Assembly: GCF_012030425.1 (NCBI RefSeq)
Contig: NZ_JAAUVN010000002.1
Location: 62,001-126,000, forward strand
Origin: Sphingobacterium sp. B16(2022)
GTDB taxonomy: Bacteria > Bacteroidota > Bacteroidia > Sphingobacteriales > Sphingobacteriaceae
Direction of reading: 5' to 3'
Length of the DNA: 64,000 bases
Under the pieces are notes generated by a model. It did no database searches. It worked only from the letters and a program-made list of their open reading frames with translations, and was not told the DNA's origin. Of the stretch, positions 26,828 to 35,182 are shown one piece after another (within the stretch, counting starts at the first letter, position 1; each line of letters opens with the position of its first letter). The translations under genes were made by a program, and so were the position numbers.

Positions 26828-27271
26828 TTAAAATTTAACTGGTTTTGGATTTTGAGCCTCTTGTTTGTGCTCAGTTCCAGCATAAACATAAAGGTTTTTA
26901 AACAATTGACGACCTAAACGGTTTTTAGGAAGCATACCACGAACAGCTTTTTCAATAACGCGCTCAGGGTGTTTTGCCAATAATTCTTTTGGAGTGATGA
27001 AACGTTGACCACCCGGGTATCCCGTGTAGCGAACGTAAGTTTTGTCACCCAATTTATTACCTGTCAATCTAATTTTTTCTGCATTGATAACGATAACATT
27101 ATCTCCGCAATCTACGTGAGGGGTAAACGATGGCTTGTGCTTTCCGCGAATTACTTTCGCAATTTCGCTTGCCAAGCGCCCCAAAATCTCGCCTTCAGCA
27201 TCAACAACGATCCATTCTTTGTTGATGGTGTTCTTGTTGGCAGAGACAGTTTTGTAACTTAACGTATTCAC
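26828..27271 (-). CDS. rplM: 50S ribosomal protein L13
   Basis: The 147 residues contain the L13 signatures [34 protein letters not shown] and [13 protein letters not shown]. It is the first gene of the rplM-rpsI-rpsB-tsf operon, with a promoter element at 27336-27343 and a leader of about 60 bases. Confidence 0.98.
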   Translation of the reverse strand: MNTLSYKTVSANKNTINKEWIVVDAEGEILGRLASEIAKVIRGKHKPSFTPHVDCGDNVIVINAEKIRLTGNKLGDKTYVRYTGYPGGQRFITPKELLAKHPERVIEKAVRGMLPKNRLGRQLFKNLYVYAGTEHKQEAQNPKPVKF

Positions 27272-27330
27272 TTGCTTTTAATTAAATAATTAATAAAATT
27301 TTATTCACTTCTTTTCCCTGTGTCTCAAGG
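27272..27330 (-). promoter_or_regulatory. 5' leader of rplM, possible autoregulatory RNA
   Basis: From the expected start site to the rplM ATG the minus strand contains a small hairpin CCCT-tgagacac-AGGG and the palindrome AATAAAATTTTATT. GAAGTGAATA and CAAGTGAATA are near-repeats within it. Autogenous control by L13 or S9 is plausible but cannot be shown here. Confidence 0.3.
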
Positions 27331-27335
27331 GTCTG

Positions 27336-27366
27336 CAAAGGTACTTTTAATTTCTTGATTACGAAA
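27336..27366 (-). promoter_or_regulatory. Promoter of the rplM-rpsI-rpsB-tsf operon
   Basis: The minus strand reads TACCTTTG (27343-27336), an exact -7 match, preceded after 19 bases by TTTTC, close to the TTTG -33 element. The transcript would start near 27330. Confidence 0.65.
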
Positions 27367-27554
27367 ATCTATTTTACTTTATTTTAGACAGTTTCATTTT
27401 AATCTGAAGCACTTAAGATTAATTTAAATGCCGGGTAATGTCATAATCATCAAAAAATAACCTATTGAAATGCAATAGCACTATTTAACAGTTGTCCATT
27501 ATTAGTATATTGCAACATATTAATACAGTAATTGTTGAACGAGAAGGATTATTT

Positions 27555-29264
27555 ATGTTTAAGAAATATTTGAAATACGCGCTATTGGTAACATTGTTAA
27601 CTACGGTTGGACAAAGGGTTTCAGCACAGGAGAGCAAGCAAGAAAAACCTTATTCGCAACAATTAAAAAATATTGAAGTTTTTTTGAGGAACGGTGATTT
27701 CAAGCAGGCCATGGATTCTTTGGATGCCATTACTACGCGATATCCTAATGCTGATGATGCTTATTTTACTAAAGCCGTTTTATTTGGACAGATGCGTAAT
27801 GCTGATCGTGCTTTGGAGGAAGTAAATAAAGCTTTGGAAATTAATCCTAAAAATGAATATTTAAGTTTCAATATCGATGTTAATAAAGGAAAAGGTGATC
27901 TCCCTAGTGCGATCCGTTCATTGGATCTGCTGATGACAAAGGAGAAGGTCAACATTGCGGCCTTGAATCGCGAGAAGATTATGTTGTTGTTTAACAGTGA
28001 CAAAAAAGATGAGGCTTTTGCTTTATATAAGGATGTTAGAGAGCGAGCGGGAGCTACCGATACGCTTGACGTTATAGGTGCTACTTTGCTATTGTCAAAA
28101 GATGATTTTCCTGCTGTAATCCAGGTTCTTGAACCTTGGGCAATTAAAAAATCTCCTTTGGCACAGGTGTACAGTCAATTGGCACAGGCTTATCGTGGAA
28201 TTAAAGATCCTAAAAAAGCTATTGCGATATTAAATACCGGTGTTGCGAATGCGAAAGACGATTACTTATTTTTAGATCTGGCTGATGAGTACCGTTTGTC
28301 TGGGAAGGCTAAGCTTTCTTATGATTACTTAAAACAAGCCTTTTTATCTAAAAGTGTTGATTTCTCGGAAAAAAATAGAATTATCTTATCTTTATTAGCT
28401 CCTAATAGTGGATTTTCATTCGACCAGGCACAAGAATTAGCTAATATATTGGTTGATGTACATCCTCGCGTAGCAGAAAGTCATGTGGCTAAGGGGCAGG
28501 TGAATTGGATGCGTAATGATTTAGTTGGGGCACAGTCTTCCTTTTCTATTGCAGTAGGTATCAATCCTTATCAAATTGATGCATGGCGTATGCTCATGAA
28601 TGTTGATTTGGCGTTGGAGCAATATGATCAAGCTATAGAACATGGCGGTGAAGCTTTACACAATATTCCCAATAATCCTGTTATTTTGTACTTCAGTTCA
28701 ATCGCATATACATTGAAAGGAAATTATGATTTAGCTAGAAATTTGATGGAGGCAGCTTTGAATAATGGTCAAAATGAGAATGCCATTTTTCAATCAAATA
28801 TTTATAGTGGTCTGGGCGATATTTATCATTCGCTTAAAATGGAAGCAGCATCAGATGTTGCGTATAGAGAGGCTATTAACTTAGATAGTACAAATGTAAG
28901 TGCGATGAACAATTTAGCTTATTATTTAGCGTTAAGAAATCAGGATTTAGATGATGCGGCTCATTTTGCAGAGACAGCAAATAAGTTACGACCTAATGAT
29001 GCGACATTGGAAGATACTTATGCATGGGTTTTATTTCAACAGGGTAAATATGCTGATGCATTGCTTTGGATTGAAAAGGCAATAAAAAATTCAAAATCGC
29101 CTTCAACAGTCCTATTGGAGCATTATGGTGATATTTTGATTAAAAATAAAAAAATAACAGAAGCGATGAAGCAATGGAAAAGTGCTTTGGCTATGGGGGG
29201 ATCTACTGAAACCAATATGGAGAAGTTGAGAGAGAAAATAAATAAGAAATCGTATGTGGAATAA
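27555..29264 (+). CDS. Tetratricopeptide-repeat protein, exported
   Basis: A 569-residue protein with a signal peptide (YALLVTLLTTVGQRVSAQES) followed by at least ten TPR-like helical pairs, for example DAYFTKAVLFGQMRNADRALE, AESHVAKGQVNWMRNDL, and SAMNNLAYYLALRNQDLDDA. An in-frame codon at 27492 would add 21 residues before the signal peptide. I prefer ATG 27555, which has AGAAGGA eight bases upstream and gives a normal signal. TPR proteins of this kind are scaffolds in the periplasm or at the outer membrane. The next gene overlaps it by 11 bases, so they form an operon with the DUF4292 lipoprotein. Confidence 0.9.
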   Translation: MFKKYLKYALLVTLLTTVGQRVSAQESKQEKPYSQQLKNIEVFLRNGDFKQAMDSLDAITTRYPNADDAYFTKAVLFGQMRNADRALEEVNKALEINPKNEYLSFNIDVNKGKGDLPSAIRSLDLLMTKEKVNIAALNREKIMLLFNSDKKDEAFALYKDVRERAGATDTLDVIGATLLLSKDDFPAVIQVLEPWAIKKSPLAQVYSQLAQAYRGIKDPKKAIAILNTGVANAKDDYLFLDLADEYRLSGKAKLSYDYLKQAFLSKSVDFSEKNRIILSLLAPNSGFSFDQAQELANILVDVHPRVAESHVAKGQVNWMRNDLVGAQSSFSIAVGINPYQIDAWRMLMNVDLALEQYDQAIEHGGEALHNIPNNPVILYFSSIAYTLKGNYDLARNLMEAALNNGQNENAIFQSNIYSGLGDIYHSLKMEAASDVAYREAINLDSTNVSAMNNLAYYLALRNQDLDDAAHFAETANKLRPNDATLEDTYAWVLFQQGKYADALLWIEKAIKNSKSPSTVLLEHYGDILIKNKKITEAMKQWKSALAMGGSTETNMEKLREKINKKSYVE

Positions 29265-30045
29265 ATCTGTTGTTACACTTTTATTGCTTGTTGTATTGGC
29301 ATCCTGCAGTACTAAGAAAAAAATGAGTAAAGTAGAGAGTAAGCCTGAGGTAGTTGAAACGATCAGTAAGGAAGATTCTAAAAATGCGGTAGTTCAGAAA
29401 TTTTTGTTGTCAAATCTGGACTTTACTACGTTCTCTGGCAAAGCTAAAAGCAAAATAGATTTAGGAAAGTCATCATACGATGTGACAGCTAATATAAGGA
29501 TTGAAAAAGATAAAAGAATCTGGATTTCTATTACGGCATTATTGGGTATAGAAATAGGCCGGGTTTTGATTACTCCAGATAGTGTTCAGATATTAAATAA
29601 ATTTCAGGGGGAATATATAGCAAAACCCTTTAGTTACTTGTATCAATATGCAAGTGAGGATTTAACTTTTTCAAATGTTCAAGATTTGTTTTTAGCCAAT
29701 TTTTCAACGAATTTGTTAAATACAACCGACTTTGAGGTTGATCAAACGAGTGTACCAATTCAGTTGCGTGGTCAAAAGAATGCATTGACTTACTTATATT
29801 TAGTTAATCAACAGAATAGATTAGATTCATTTCGTTTGGAGCAGCCTGAAAAAGGACAGAAATTGGAGGCTAGTTATGCAGATTATTCAAATGGAGGTGG
29901 ACAATTGTTTCCGATGGGTCTAGAATTACTGATTTCAGGAGGCGATATGAATATTAAAGCAAACTTCAATTACAGCAGAATTTCATTTAATGAAGCTATT
30001 GAAATGCCTTTTACTATCTCCAATAAATACAAAGTAATTAATTAA
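29254..30045 (+). CDS. DUF4292 lipoprotein
   Basis: A 263-residue lipoprotein with the lipobox VLASC at Cys18. The body (FTTFSGKAKSKIDL, RIWISITALLGIEIGRVLI, SVQILNKFQGEYI) matches the DUF4292 family of Bacteroidota. The fold is thought to resemble LolA/LolB-type half-barrels that carry lipids or lipoproteins; that is family-level inference. It overlaps the TPR gene by 11 bases, with the M23-type gene 103 bases downstream. The context points to an envelope maintenance role. Confidence 0.88.
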   Translation: MWNKSVVTLLLLVVLASCSTKKKMSKVESKPEVVETISKEDSKNAVVQKFLLSNLDFTTFSGKAKSKIDLGKSSYDVTANIRIEKDKRIWISITALLGIEIGRVLITPDSVQILNKFQGEYIAKPFSYLYQYASEDLTFSNVQDLFLANFSTNLLNTTDFEVDQTSVPIQLRGQKNALTYLYLVNQQNRLDSFRLEQPEKGQKLEASYADYSNGGGQLFPMGLELLISGGDMNIKANFNYSRISFNEAIEMPFTISNKYKVIN

Positions 30046-30148
30046 TGTTAGTACGATAATCCTTAAGATTTATTACTTTCGCATTTGAGACTATATTTAA
30101 TTGAACATATTATATTCAGACTCAACTGCTAGTAAAAGATTACTATAG

Positions 30149-31444
30149 ATGAATTTAAAGAAAATAACACTAAGTCTAACTGCGTTTTTTTTGATGCTGG
30201 GAATCGGTTTTTCGCAGACTCGTGCAGAGCTTGAAAAAAAACGTGAAAAAATAAATCGTGAAATAGCGGAATTGCAAAAAACGCTAAAAGAAACGACTAC
30301 AGAAAAGATTTTGACGCAGAAGCAGGTCAGTGCTTTAAGTAGTCAGATTAATCTTCGTGAAGAGAAAATTACAACGATAAGTTCTGAATTAAGCTTGATT
30401 AATCGCCAGATTAATACGAATACCAGCGCTGTAGATAAATTGAAAGCGGAGTTGGAGAAAATGCGTAATGATTATGAAAAGATGATTATGTTCGCTTTTC
30501 GTAACCGCAATGCCTATAATAAGTTGATGTTTATTTTTGCTTCAAAGGATTTTAATCAAGGTTTTCGTCGTGTAAAATATTTGCAGCAATTCAATGATTC
30601 TCGAAAATTGAAAGCAAGTGAGATTGAAGGAACTAAAAAGCAGATTGAGCAAAAAATAGCACAGTTACAGGCTGATCGTAATAAGCATAAGCAGTTATTG
30701 AATGAGCAAGAGCAAGAGAAGAAAACTATTGCACAACAACGTGCTGTGTTCTCTAATGAATTGAGTTCATTAATTACGACTGAACGAGGTGTAAAACGCG
30801 ATATTACACAGAAGCAAAAAGAAGAACGTAAGTTAAGATCTGCAATTCAGGCTATCATTAAGAGAGAAATTGAAGCAGAGCGTAGAAGACAAGAAGCTGC
30901 TCGTAGAGCTGCGGAAGCTGCTGCAGCAAGGAGCGCGAAGAAAAATGACACTAAAGTTGATGATAAGGAAACTTCTAAATCTACATCACGTAAATCGGAT
31001 TCAGAGGTATTACGTGCTACTCCAGAGGCCGCTCGACTTTCGGCAGATTTTAGATCCAACCGTGGTCGACTTCCGTGGCCGGTTTCCAATGCTAAAATAT
31101 TACAAAGTTTTGGTACGGATAGAACAGGTCGGAACGTCTCAGTTAGTCATGAGTCATTAAAATTACAAACTTCTAGTGGCGCAACTGTTAAGGCAGTGTT
31201 TTCTGGAACTGTAACAAGTACGTTAACTTTAAATGGATTGAAGGTGATTATTATTTCACATGGTGAATTCTTCTCGGTGTATAGTAATTTAGCTAGTTTT
31301 AGTGTGTCTAAAGGACAGAAAGTGTCAGCAGGTCAGGCTATTGGAACAGTAGCTAATGATCCGGATTTAGATGCGCCAGTTTTAGATTTCCAGGTTTGGC
31401 AAGGACAAATCCCGATGAATCCGCAATCATGGTTAGCGAATTAA
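30149..31444 (+). CDS. EnvC-like murein hydrolase activator (coiled coil plus degenerate LytM/M23 domain)
   Basis: A 431-residue exported protein. After the signal peptide (FFLMLGIGFSQT) comes a long coiled coil at about residues 24-250 (EKKREKINREIAELQKTL, KQKEERKLRSAIQA), then a basic Ala-rich linker, then an M23/LytM domain at about 300-431. The domain keeps ISHGEFFSVYSNL and GQAIGTV but lacks the HxxxD zinc ligands and ends DFQVW where active enzymes have HFE or HxH. It is therefore probably an activator of amidases, as EnvC is, and not a peptidase. It sits in an envelope gene group with tatA downstream. Confidence 0.9.
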   Translation: MNLKKITLSLTAFFLMLGIGFSQTRAELEKKREKINREIAELQKTLKETTTEKILTQKQVSALSSQINLREEKITTISSELSLINRQINTNTSAVDKLKAELEKMRNDYEKMIMFAFRNRNAYNKLMFIFASKDFNQGFRRVKYLQQFNDSRKLKASEIEGTKKQIEQKIAQLQADRNKHKQLLNEQEQEKKTIAQQRAVFSNELSSLITTERGVKRDITQKQKEERKLRSAIQAIIKREIEAERRRQEAARRAAEAAAARSAKKNDTKVDDKETSKSTSRKSDSEVLRATPEAARLSADFRSNRGRLPWPVSNAKILQSFGTDRTGRNVSVSHESLKLQTSSGATVKAVFSGTVTSTLTLNGLKVIIISHGEFFSVYSNLASFSVSKGQKVSAGQAIGTVANDPDLDAPVLDFQVWQGQIPMNPQSWLAN

Positions 31445-31471
31445 AAAAATATAGAAATAAAAATTATTATG

Positions 31472-31479
31472 TACATTTG
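31472..31479 (+). promoter_or_regulatory. Promoter -7 element of tatA
   Basis: TACATTTG matches TAnnTTTG exactly, 60 bases before the tatA ATG. No clear -33 element was seen. Confidence 0.5.
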
Positions 31480-31539
31480 TTTTTAGGGTATAAGTGTATA
31501 TACTTAAAGTGAATATTGAAAAACAGTAAATTATAAGTT

Positions 31540-31740
31540 ATGTTGACATCAGGGTTATTAATAATGGGTATTGGAGGTCAGGAATTAATTATAATCGTTG
31601 TAATATTATTATTATTATTTGGCGGTAAAAAGATTCCTGAATTGATGCGTGGATTAGGTAAAGGTGTAAAAGAATTCAAAGACGGACAGAAAGAGGATTC
31701 TACAGATGATACTAAAGAGAAAACAACTGATAATAAGTAA
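31540..31740 (+). CDS. tatA: Sec-independent protein translocase TatA/E family
   Basis: A 66-residue protein with a single transmembrane helix (ELIIIVVILLLLFGGKKIPEL), then the amphipathic helix MRGLGKGVKEFKDG and an acidic tail, as in TatA. It forms the pore element for folded twin-arginine substrates. An SGNH hydrolase in this window (42611-43372) carries a likely twin-arginine signal. tatC is not in the window. Confidence 0.93.
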   Translation: MLTSGLLIMGIGGQELIIIVVILLLLFGGKKIPELMRGLGKGVKEFKDGQKEDSTDDTKEKTTDNK

Positions 31741-31892
31741 TTTATGTTGTTTTTGAGGGATAAGATTTTACAGCAGTAAAATCTTATTTCATTTTGTACA
31801 GTTTCCAGTATTGTTAATGAGGGTATGTAGTAAAATACATGCTTTGTAATAAGGACTACTTAGGTTCTATTTATCAACCATAATTAAAAAAG

Positions 31893-33359
31893 ATGATTGA
31901 AAGCAAGAAGACTCTCTTGACGATTGGCTTAGCATTTACGACATGTTGTCTGTTTGCACAAGAAAAGTCTATTGAAGAGATGAGAAATTCTACTCAAGCA
32001 ATCATGTTAGCGAGTATAGATCGTGAAAATGCATCTATTCTGCAGCAGCTTGATAGTATCAAATTTGTAAATGCCGGTGAAAAAGAAGTAGAAGGAATTT
32101 TATTTGATATCGAAGATGTAACTGTCGTTCGAAAACTAAATTCCTTAGAACGTGAAGTCCCTCTAGACTATAACCAACATGTTCGAAAATATATTGATCT
32201 TTATAATTCTAAGAATTATGCAGGGCATATGTCCCGCATGTTAGGATTGGCGCAGTATTATTTTCCGCTTTATGAACGTATTCTTGCTGAAGTAGGAGTT
32301 CCAAAAGAAATTAAATACCTCTCCATTATAGAGTCTGCGTTAAATCCACATGATGTTTCTCGCGTTGGTGCTACAGGGCCTTGGCAATTTATGTATGGGA
32401 CAGCAAAGATCTATAATTTAACAATGGACAATTATGTTGATGAACGTAAAGATCCAATTGCTTCAAGCTATGCTGCCGCAAAATATATGAAGGAAGCGTA
32501 TGCTGAATTTGGGGATTGGTTGTTGGCGATAGCTTCTTATAATTGTGGAAAAGGTGGTGTGAAACGAGCTATTTTAAGATCTGGCAAAATTCAACCTTCA
32601 TTTTGGGAAGTTGCTCCTTTTCTGCCAAAAGAGACCAGAAATTATATTCCTGCATATATCGCTATGACTTATACTTTAGGATATGCACAAGATCATGGTA
32701 TTGAAGCTAAGGATGGAGACATTGCCTTAAATACGCAGGTATTAGAGATTGATAAATTCATTTCGATAGCAGAGGTTGCTAAAGCGATAAACGTTTCTGA
32801 GGAGAGTTTAAAAGTGTTAAATCCAGCATATAAAAAAGGGATCGTTAATGGCTCTGATGAAATACATCGTCGTTTGATCATTCCTGCTTTAGCAGCTGAT
32901 ATGAATAAGGATAAACTTTATCTTGCTTTAAATACAACAGTAGAAACTCCTAGTCAAGTAGTGGCTTTAGCGAATGATGATGTGCGTGTGAGTAATAAGC
33001 GAAGCGCTCAAACAAGTACACATCGTGTTAGAAGAGGTGAAACTTTAGCTGTTATAGCGAAGAAATATGATGTGAGTGTTCAAAATTTAAAAGCTTGGAA
33101 TAACGTAAAGGGATCTTCTGTAAAGACTGGTGCTTCATTAATTGTTAGCAGTAGTGGTGTCAATACGCGTTTAGCTCAGAAAACAAGTGCTGAAACTCAA
33201 AGAAAGTCGAATTTTGCTTTTTATACTGTAAAAAAAGGTGATACGCTATCAGAGATCGCAAATAATAAAGGGGTGTCATTATCTAAGTTGAAGGCTGATA
33301 ATAATTTATCACATTCGAGGTTAAAGCCTGGTATGAAATTGAAGATTAATCGGGGATAA
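31893..33359 (+). CDS. Lytic transglycosylase with two LysM domains (MltD-like)
   Basis: A 488-residue exported murein hydrolase. The SLT/GH23 domain at about residues 100-270 contains the catalytic glutamate in LSIIESALNPHDVSR, followed by GATGPWQFMYGTAK and IASYNCGKGGVKRAI. Two LysM repeats follow near the C-terminus: HRVRRGETLAVIAKKYDVS and YTVKKGDTLSEIANNKGVS. It cleaves glycan strands to anhydro-muropeptides. Signal peptide: LTIGLAFTTCCLFAQE. It is transcribed convergently with the phosphoribosyltransferase gene. Confidence 0.94.
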   Translation: MIESKKTLLTIGLAFTTCCLFAQEKSIEEMRNSTQAIMLASIDRENASILQQLDSIKFVNAGEKEVEGILFDIEDVTVVRKLNSLEREVPLDYNQHVRKYIDLYNSKNYAGHMSRMLGLAQYYFPLYERILAEVGVPKEIKYLSIIESALNPHDVSRVGATGPWQFMYGTAKIYNLTMDNYVDERKDPIASSYAAAKYMKEAYAEFGDWLLAIASYNCGKGGVKRAILRSGKIQPSFWEVAPFLPKETRNYIPAYIAMTYTLGYAQDHGIEAKDGDIALNTQVLEIDKFISIAEVAKAINVSEESLKVLNPAYKKGIVNGSDEIHRRLIIPALAADMNKDKLYLALNTTVETPSQVVALANDDVRVSNKRSAQTSTHRVRRGETLAVIAKKYDVSVQNLKAWNNVKGSSVKTGASLIVSSSGVNTRLAQKTSAETQRKSNFAFYTVKKGDTLSEIANNKGVSLSKLKADNNLSHSRLKPGMKLKINRG

Positions 33360-33386
33360 ATTTCGACCTAAGTTTCTGTAAAAATA

Positions 33387-33418
33387 AAGCGTCCAACTCT
33401 ATAAAAAGTTGGACGCTT
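33387..33418. terminator. Bidirectional terminator
   Basis: AAGCGTCCAACT (33387-33398) pairs with AGTTGGACGCTT (33407-33418) between the convergent LysM and phosphoribosyltransferase genes. ATTTTTT follows on the plus strand and A/T-rich sequence on the other. Confidence 0.8.
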
Positions 33419-33439
33419 ATTTTTTATAGCTTTATGATG

Positions 33440-33952
33440 TTATACCAGCCATGCAGCATCATCTTCTGCTTCATAGCCTAGTAAGTTAACTTCCACATGT
33501 TCTTTTAATATCGTTGATAATTTTAGCCCATAATAATCGCTTACAATGGGGAATTTTGGATGACTTCTATCAATAAGAACTGCAGTTCTCATCTTTTTAA
33601 TAGGGACATTCAAAAATACGCCTAAACCATATGCAAGCGTTCTTCCGCTATTCAGTACATCATCAACTAGTATTAACGTTTTATTTTTAACATTTTCGAT
33701 GGGTTGATCTGTTTCAGCTTTTAGGGAACGGCTTGTTTTGCTCATCGTCACTTTAAGTAACTCAATATCTTTATCCGATATTTCTTCTAGAATCTTTTGC
33801 AGTCTCTGTGCAAAAACATAACCTCTATCAGCAATACCGACCAATACAAGCGTATTTTCTTCAAAATTATCTTCTAAAATCTGATAAGCGATACGTATCG
33901 ATTTTTGTTTAATCTGTTCTTTATCTAATATGAGCGTTTTCTTTGACGACAT
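33440..33952 (-). CDS. Phosphoribosyltransferase (PyrR/HPRT-like)
   Basis: A type I phosphoribosyltransferase fold of 170 residues, with the PRPP-binding loop TLILVDDVLNSGRTL and the upstream LVGIADRGYVFAQRL. The frame extends 22 codons upstream, but that segment is not family-like. ATG 33952 (MSSKKTLILDKEQIKQK) is chosen, which also fits a TAnnTTTA element about 25 bases before it. PyrR-type proteins regulate pyrimidine genes or act as uracil phosphoribosyltransferases, while the same fold serves hypoxanthine salvage. The substrate cannot be decided, so no symbol is given. Confidence 0.85.
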   Translation of the reverse strand: MSSKKTLILDKEQIKQKSIRIAYQILEDNFEENTLVLVGIADRGYVFAQRLQKILEEISDKDIELLKVTMSKTSRSLKAETDQPIENVKNKTLILVDDVLNSGRTLAYGLGVFLNVPIKKMRTAVLIDRSHPKFPIVSDYYGLKLSTILKEHVEVNLLGYEAEDDAAWLV

Positions 33953-34004
33953 AGTGGTACTAAATTTATATACGGGTAAAAGTACTAAATTCTTTGCAAA
34001 AAAA

Positions 34005-34030
34005 AGTCCGAATGTCATGACATTCGGACT
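34005..34030 (-). terminator. Terminator after the NlpC/P60 gene
   Basis: A perfect 26-base palindrome (AGTCCGAATGTCA and its complement) followed on the minus strand by TTTTTTTT. It lies 28 bases after the stop at 34058. Confidence 0.85.
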
Positions 34031-34057
34031 CTTGAAAATATTATTTAGAAAAATTTA

Positions 34058-34642
34058 TTAATTAAATTTTTCAGATTTCTCAGCATTTATAATTTCGGCT
34101 GTAAGCGATTTGTTGTCATCAGGTAGTCTACCACCATCATAGTAATAACGTCTCCAATATGCCTCTCCTAAATTACTTATCATTACACCTTTGCTCGAAG
34201 AAGCATGTGCGAATTTGTTATCGCCAATATAAACTCCAACATGTGTAATGCTTTTACTTCGGATTTTAAAGAATACTAAATCTCCTGCTTTTAGATCATC
34301 TTTCTTAACAGGTTTAATTTGAGAGTATTGGTTACGGCTGTTATATCCTAATGTTGTATTGAATACTTTTTCGTATAATTCAAATGAGAATTTAGAACAA
34401 TCGATTCCTCTTTTGGAGTCACCTCCTAATCGGTAGGGAGTTCCTAACCATTCATAAACAAACTGATATAATTTTGTATTTGTAGTTGCTGAAACCGCAA
34501 CACCCATTATTTGGGAGAAGTATTCTTTAGCTAGATTGTCCGGGTCTGATTCCGGTTTAGATTGGGTTTTGGTTGATTGTGCCTGCGACACTAGACATAA
34601 GCCTATAAATAGCATTGTTGCTAATATTTTCTTTGTTTTCAT
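34058..34642 (-). CDS. NlpC/P60 (C40) cell-wall peptidase
   Basis: A 194-residue exported cysteine peptidase with signal peptide FIGLCLVSQAQS. The C40 domain has the catalytic cysteine in KRGIDCSKFSFELY, the histidine in ITHVGVYIGDNKFAHAS and a second histidine in the last of these. It would cut gamma-D-Glu to diaminopimelate links in stem peptides. Only one domain is present, without SH3 or LysM domains. It stands alone, ending in a strong terminator. Confidence 0.92.
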   Translation of the reverse strand: MKTKKILATMLFIGLCLVSQAQSTKTQSKPESDPDNLAKEYFSQIMGVAVSATTNTKLYQFVYEWLGTPYRLGGDSKRGIDCSKFSFELYEKVFNTTLGYNSRNQYSQIKPVKKDDLKAGDLVFFKIRSKSITHVGVYIGDNKFAHASSSKGVMISNLGEAYWRRYYYDGGRLPDDNKSLTAEIINAEKSEKFN

Positions 34643-34949
34643 TAAATCGCTTTTTTGTACAACTTTAAACTTATTCTTTTTTGTTGTTGGATGTTAACTA
34701 TTTTGGACATCACTGTTGCGAATATAATACAACTCATCTTACTTTGCAAAAAAAATGACATGTATTTAACGAATTTTTAACGTTTTTAACACTTTATTTA
34801 TTGAGATGCAATTTAACTCCGATGGGTAAATTGTAAACTTTAAACTACAGTGATGATAAATGATACGTGCCTAGATTTGTTGTAGTAATGTGTTATTCAT
34901 ATATAAGAAGGTGTTTTATTAAATTTATATCAAAAAAAAGAGATTTTAT
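34643..34949. other. Intergenic region upstream of the thr leader, nothing recognised
   Basis: About 300 AT-rich bases between the NlpC/P60 start and the thr promoter. No open frame or clear repeat is visible. It should hold the minus-strand promoter of the peptidase gene. Confidence 0.5.
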
Positions 34950-34981
34950 TTTGATAGTTGATAAATAATGCATTATATTTA
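34950..34981 (+). promoter_or_regulatory. Promoter of the thr leader and operon
   Basis: TTTG (34950-34953) and, after 20 bases, TATATTTA (34974-34981), one base off TAnnTTTG. The spacing is right for the housekeeping promoter of Bacteroidota. The transcript would begin near 34988, about a dozen bases before the leader peptide. Confidence 0.7.
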
Positions 34982-35000
34982 CGAAAGTAAAGCAACAGCA

Positions 35001-35066
35001 ATGAAAAATTCTATAATTATTACATCGATTATTATTACCACCGGGATAAAACTTAGGAGGAGGTAG
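35001..35066 (+). CDS. thrL: Threonine operon leader peptide (Ile/Thr-rich)
   Basis: ATG 35001 to TAG 35066 encodes 21 residues: MKNSIIITSIIITTGIKLRRR. Seven are Ile and three are Thr, in two clusters, which is the composition of the enterobacterial thr leader, controlled by both charged tRNAs. It is too short for routine gene calls. It lies between a promoter and an intrinsic terminator directly upstream of thrA. Three AGG codons before the stop form the AGGAGGAGG block, which can pair with the terminator's 5' arm. The peptide itself has no function beyond the position of the ribosome translating it. Confidence 0.85.
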   Translation: MKNSIIITSIIITTGIKLRRR

Positions 35067-35101
35067 TTTCGTTGTATAGAAATGTAGACAAGATATTTCA
35101 T

Positions 35102-35138
35102 AAACGCCTTCCTCTCAGAGTGAAGGCGTTTTTTTTTA
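35102..35138 (+). terminator. Attenuator terminator in front of thrA
   Basis: AAACGCCTTC (35102-35111) pairs with GAAGGCGTTT (35122-35131), with a further CTC/GAG pairing inside, followed by a run of nine T. CCTTCCTC at 35107-35114 in its 5' arm can pair with GAGGAGG (35057-35063) of the leader instead, apart from one bulged T, giving an antiterminator. Confidence 0.85.
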
Positions 35139-35144
35139 TGCTTA

Positions 35145-35172
35145 AAACAAACAAACAAACAAACAAACAAAC
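35145..35172 (+). repeat. (AAAC)7 tetranucleotide repeat before thrA
   Basis: Seven exact AAAC units in the leader between the attenuator and the thrA ATG (35183). The tract is unstructured and holds no Shine-Dalgarno sequence. Its length would vary by slippage in steps of four without changing the reading frame of thrA. Confidence 0.9.
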
Positions 35173-35182
35173 AGTATATATT

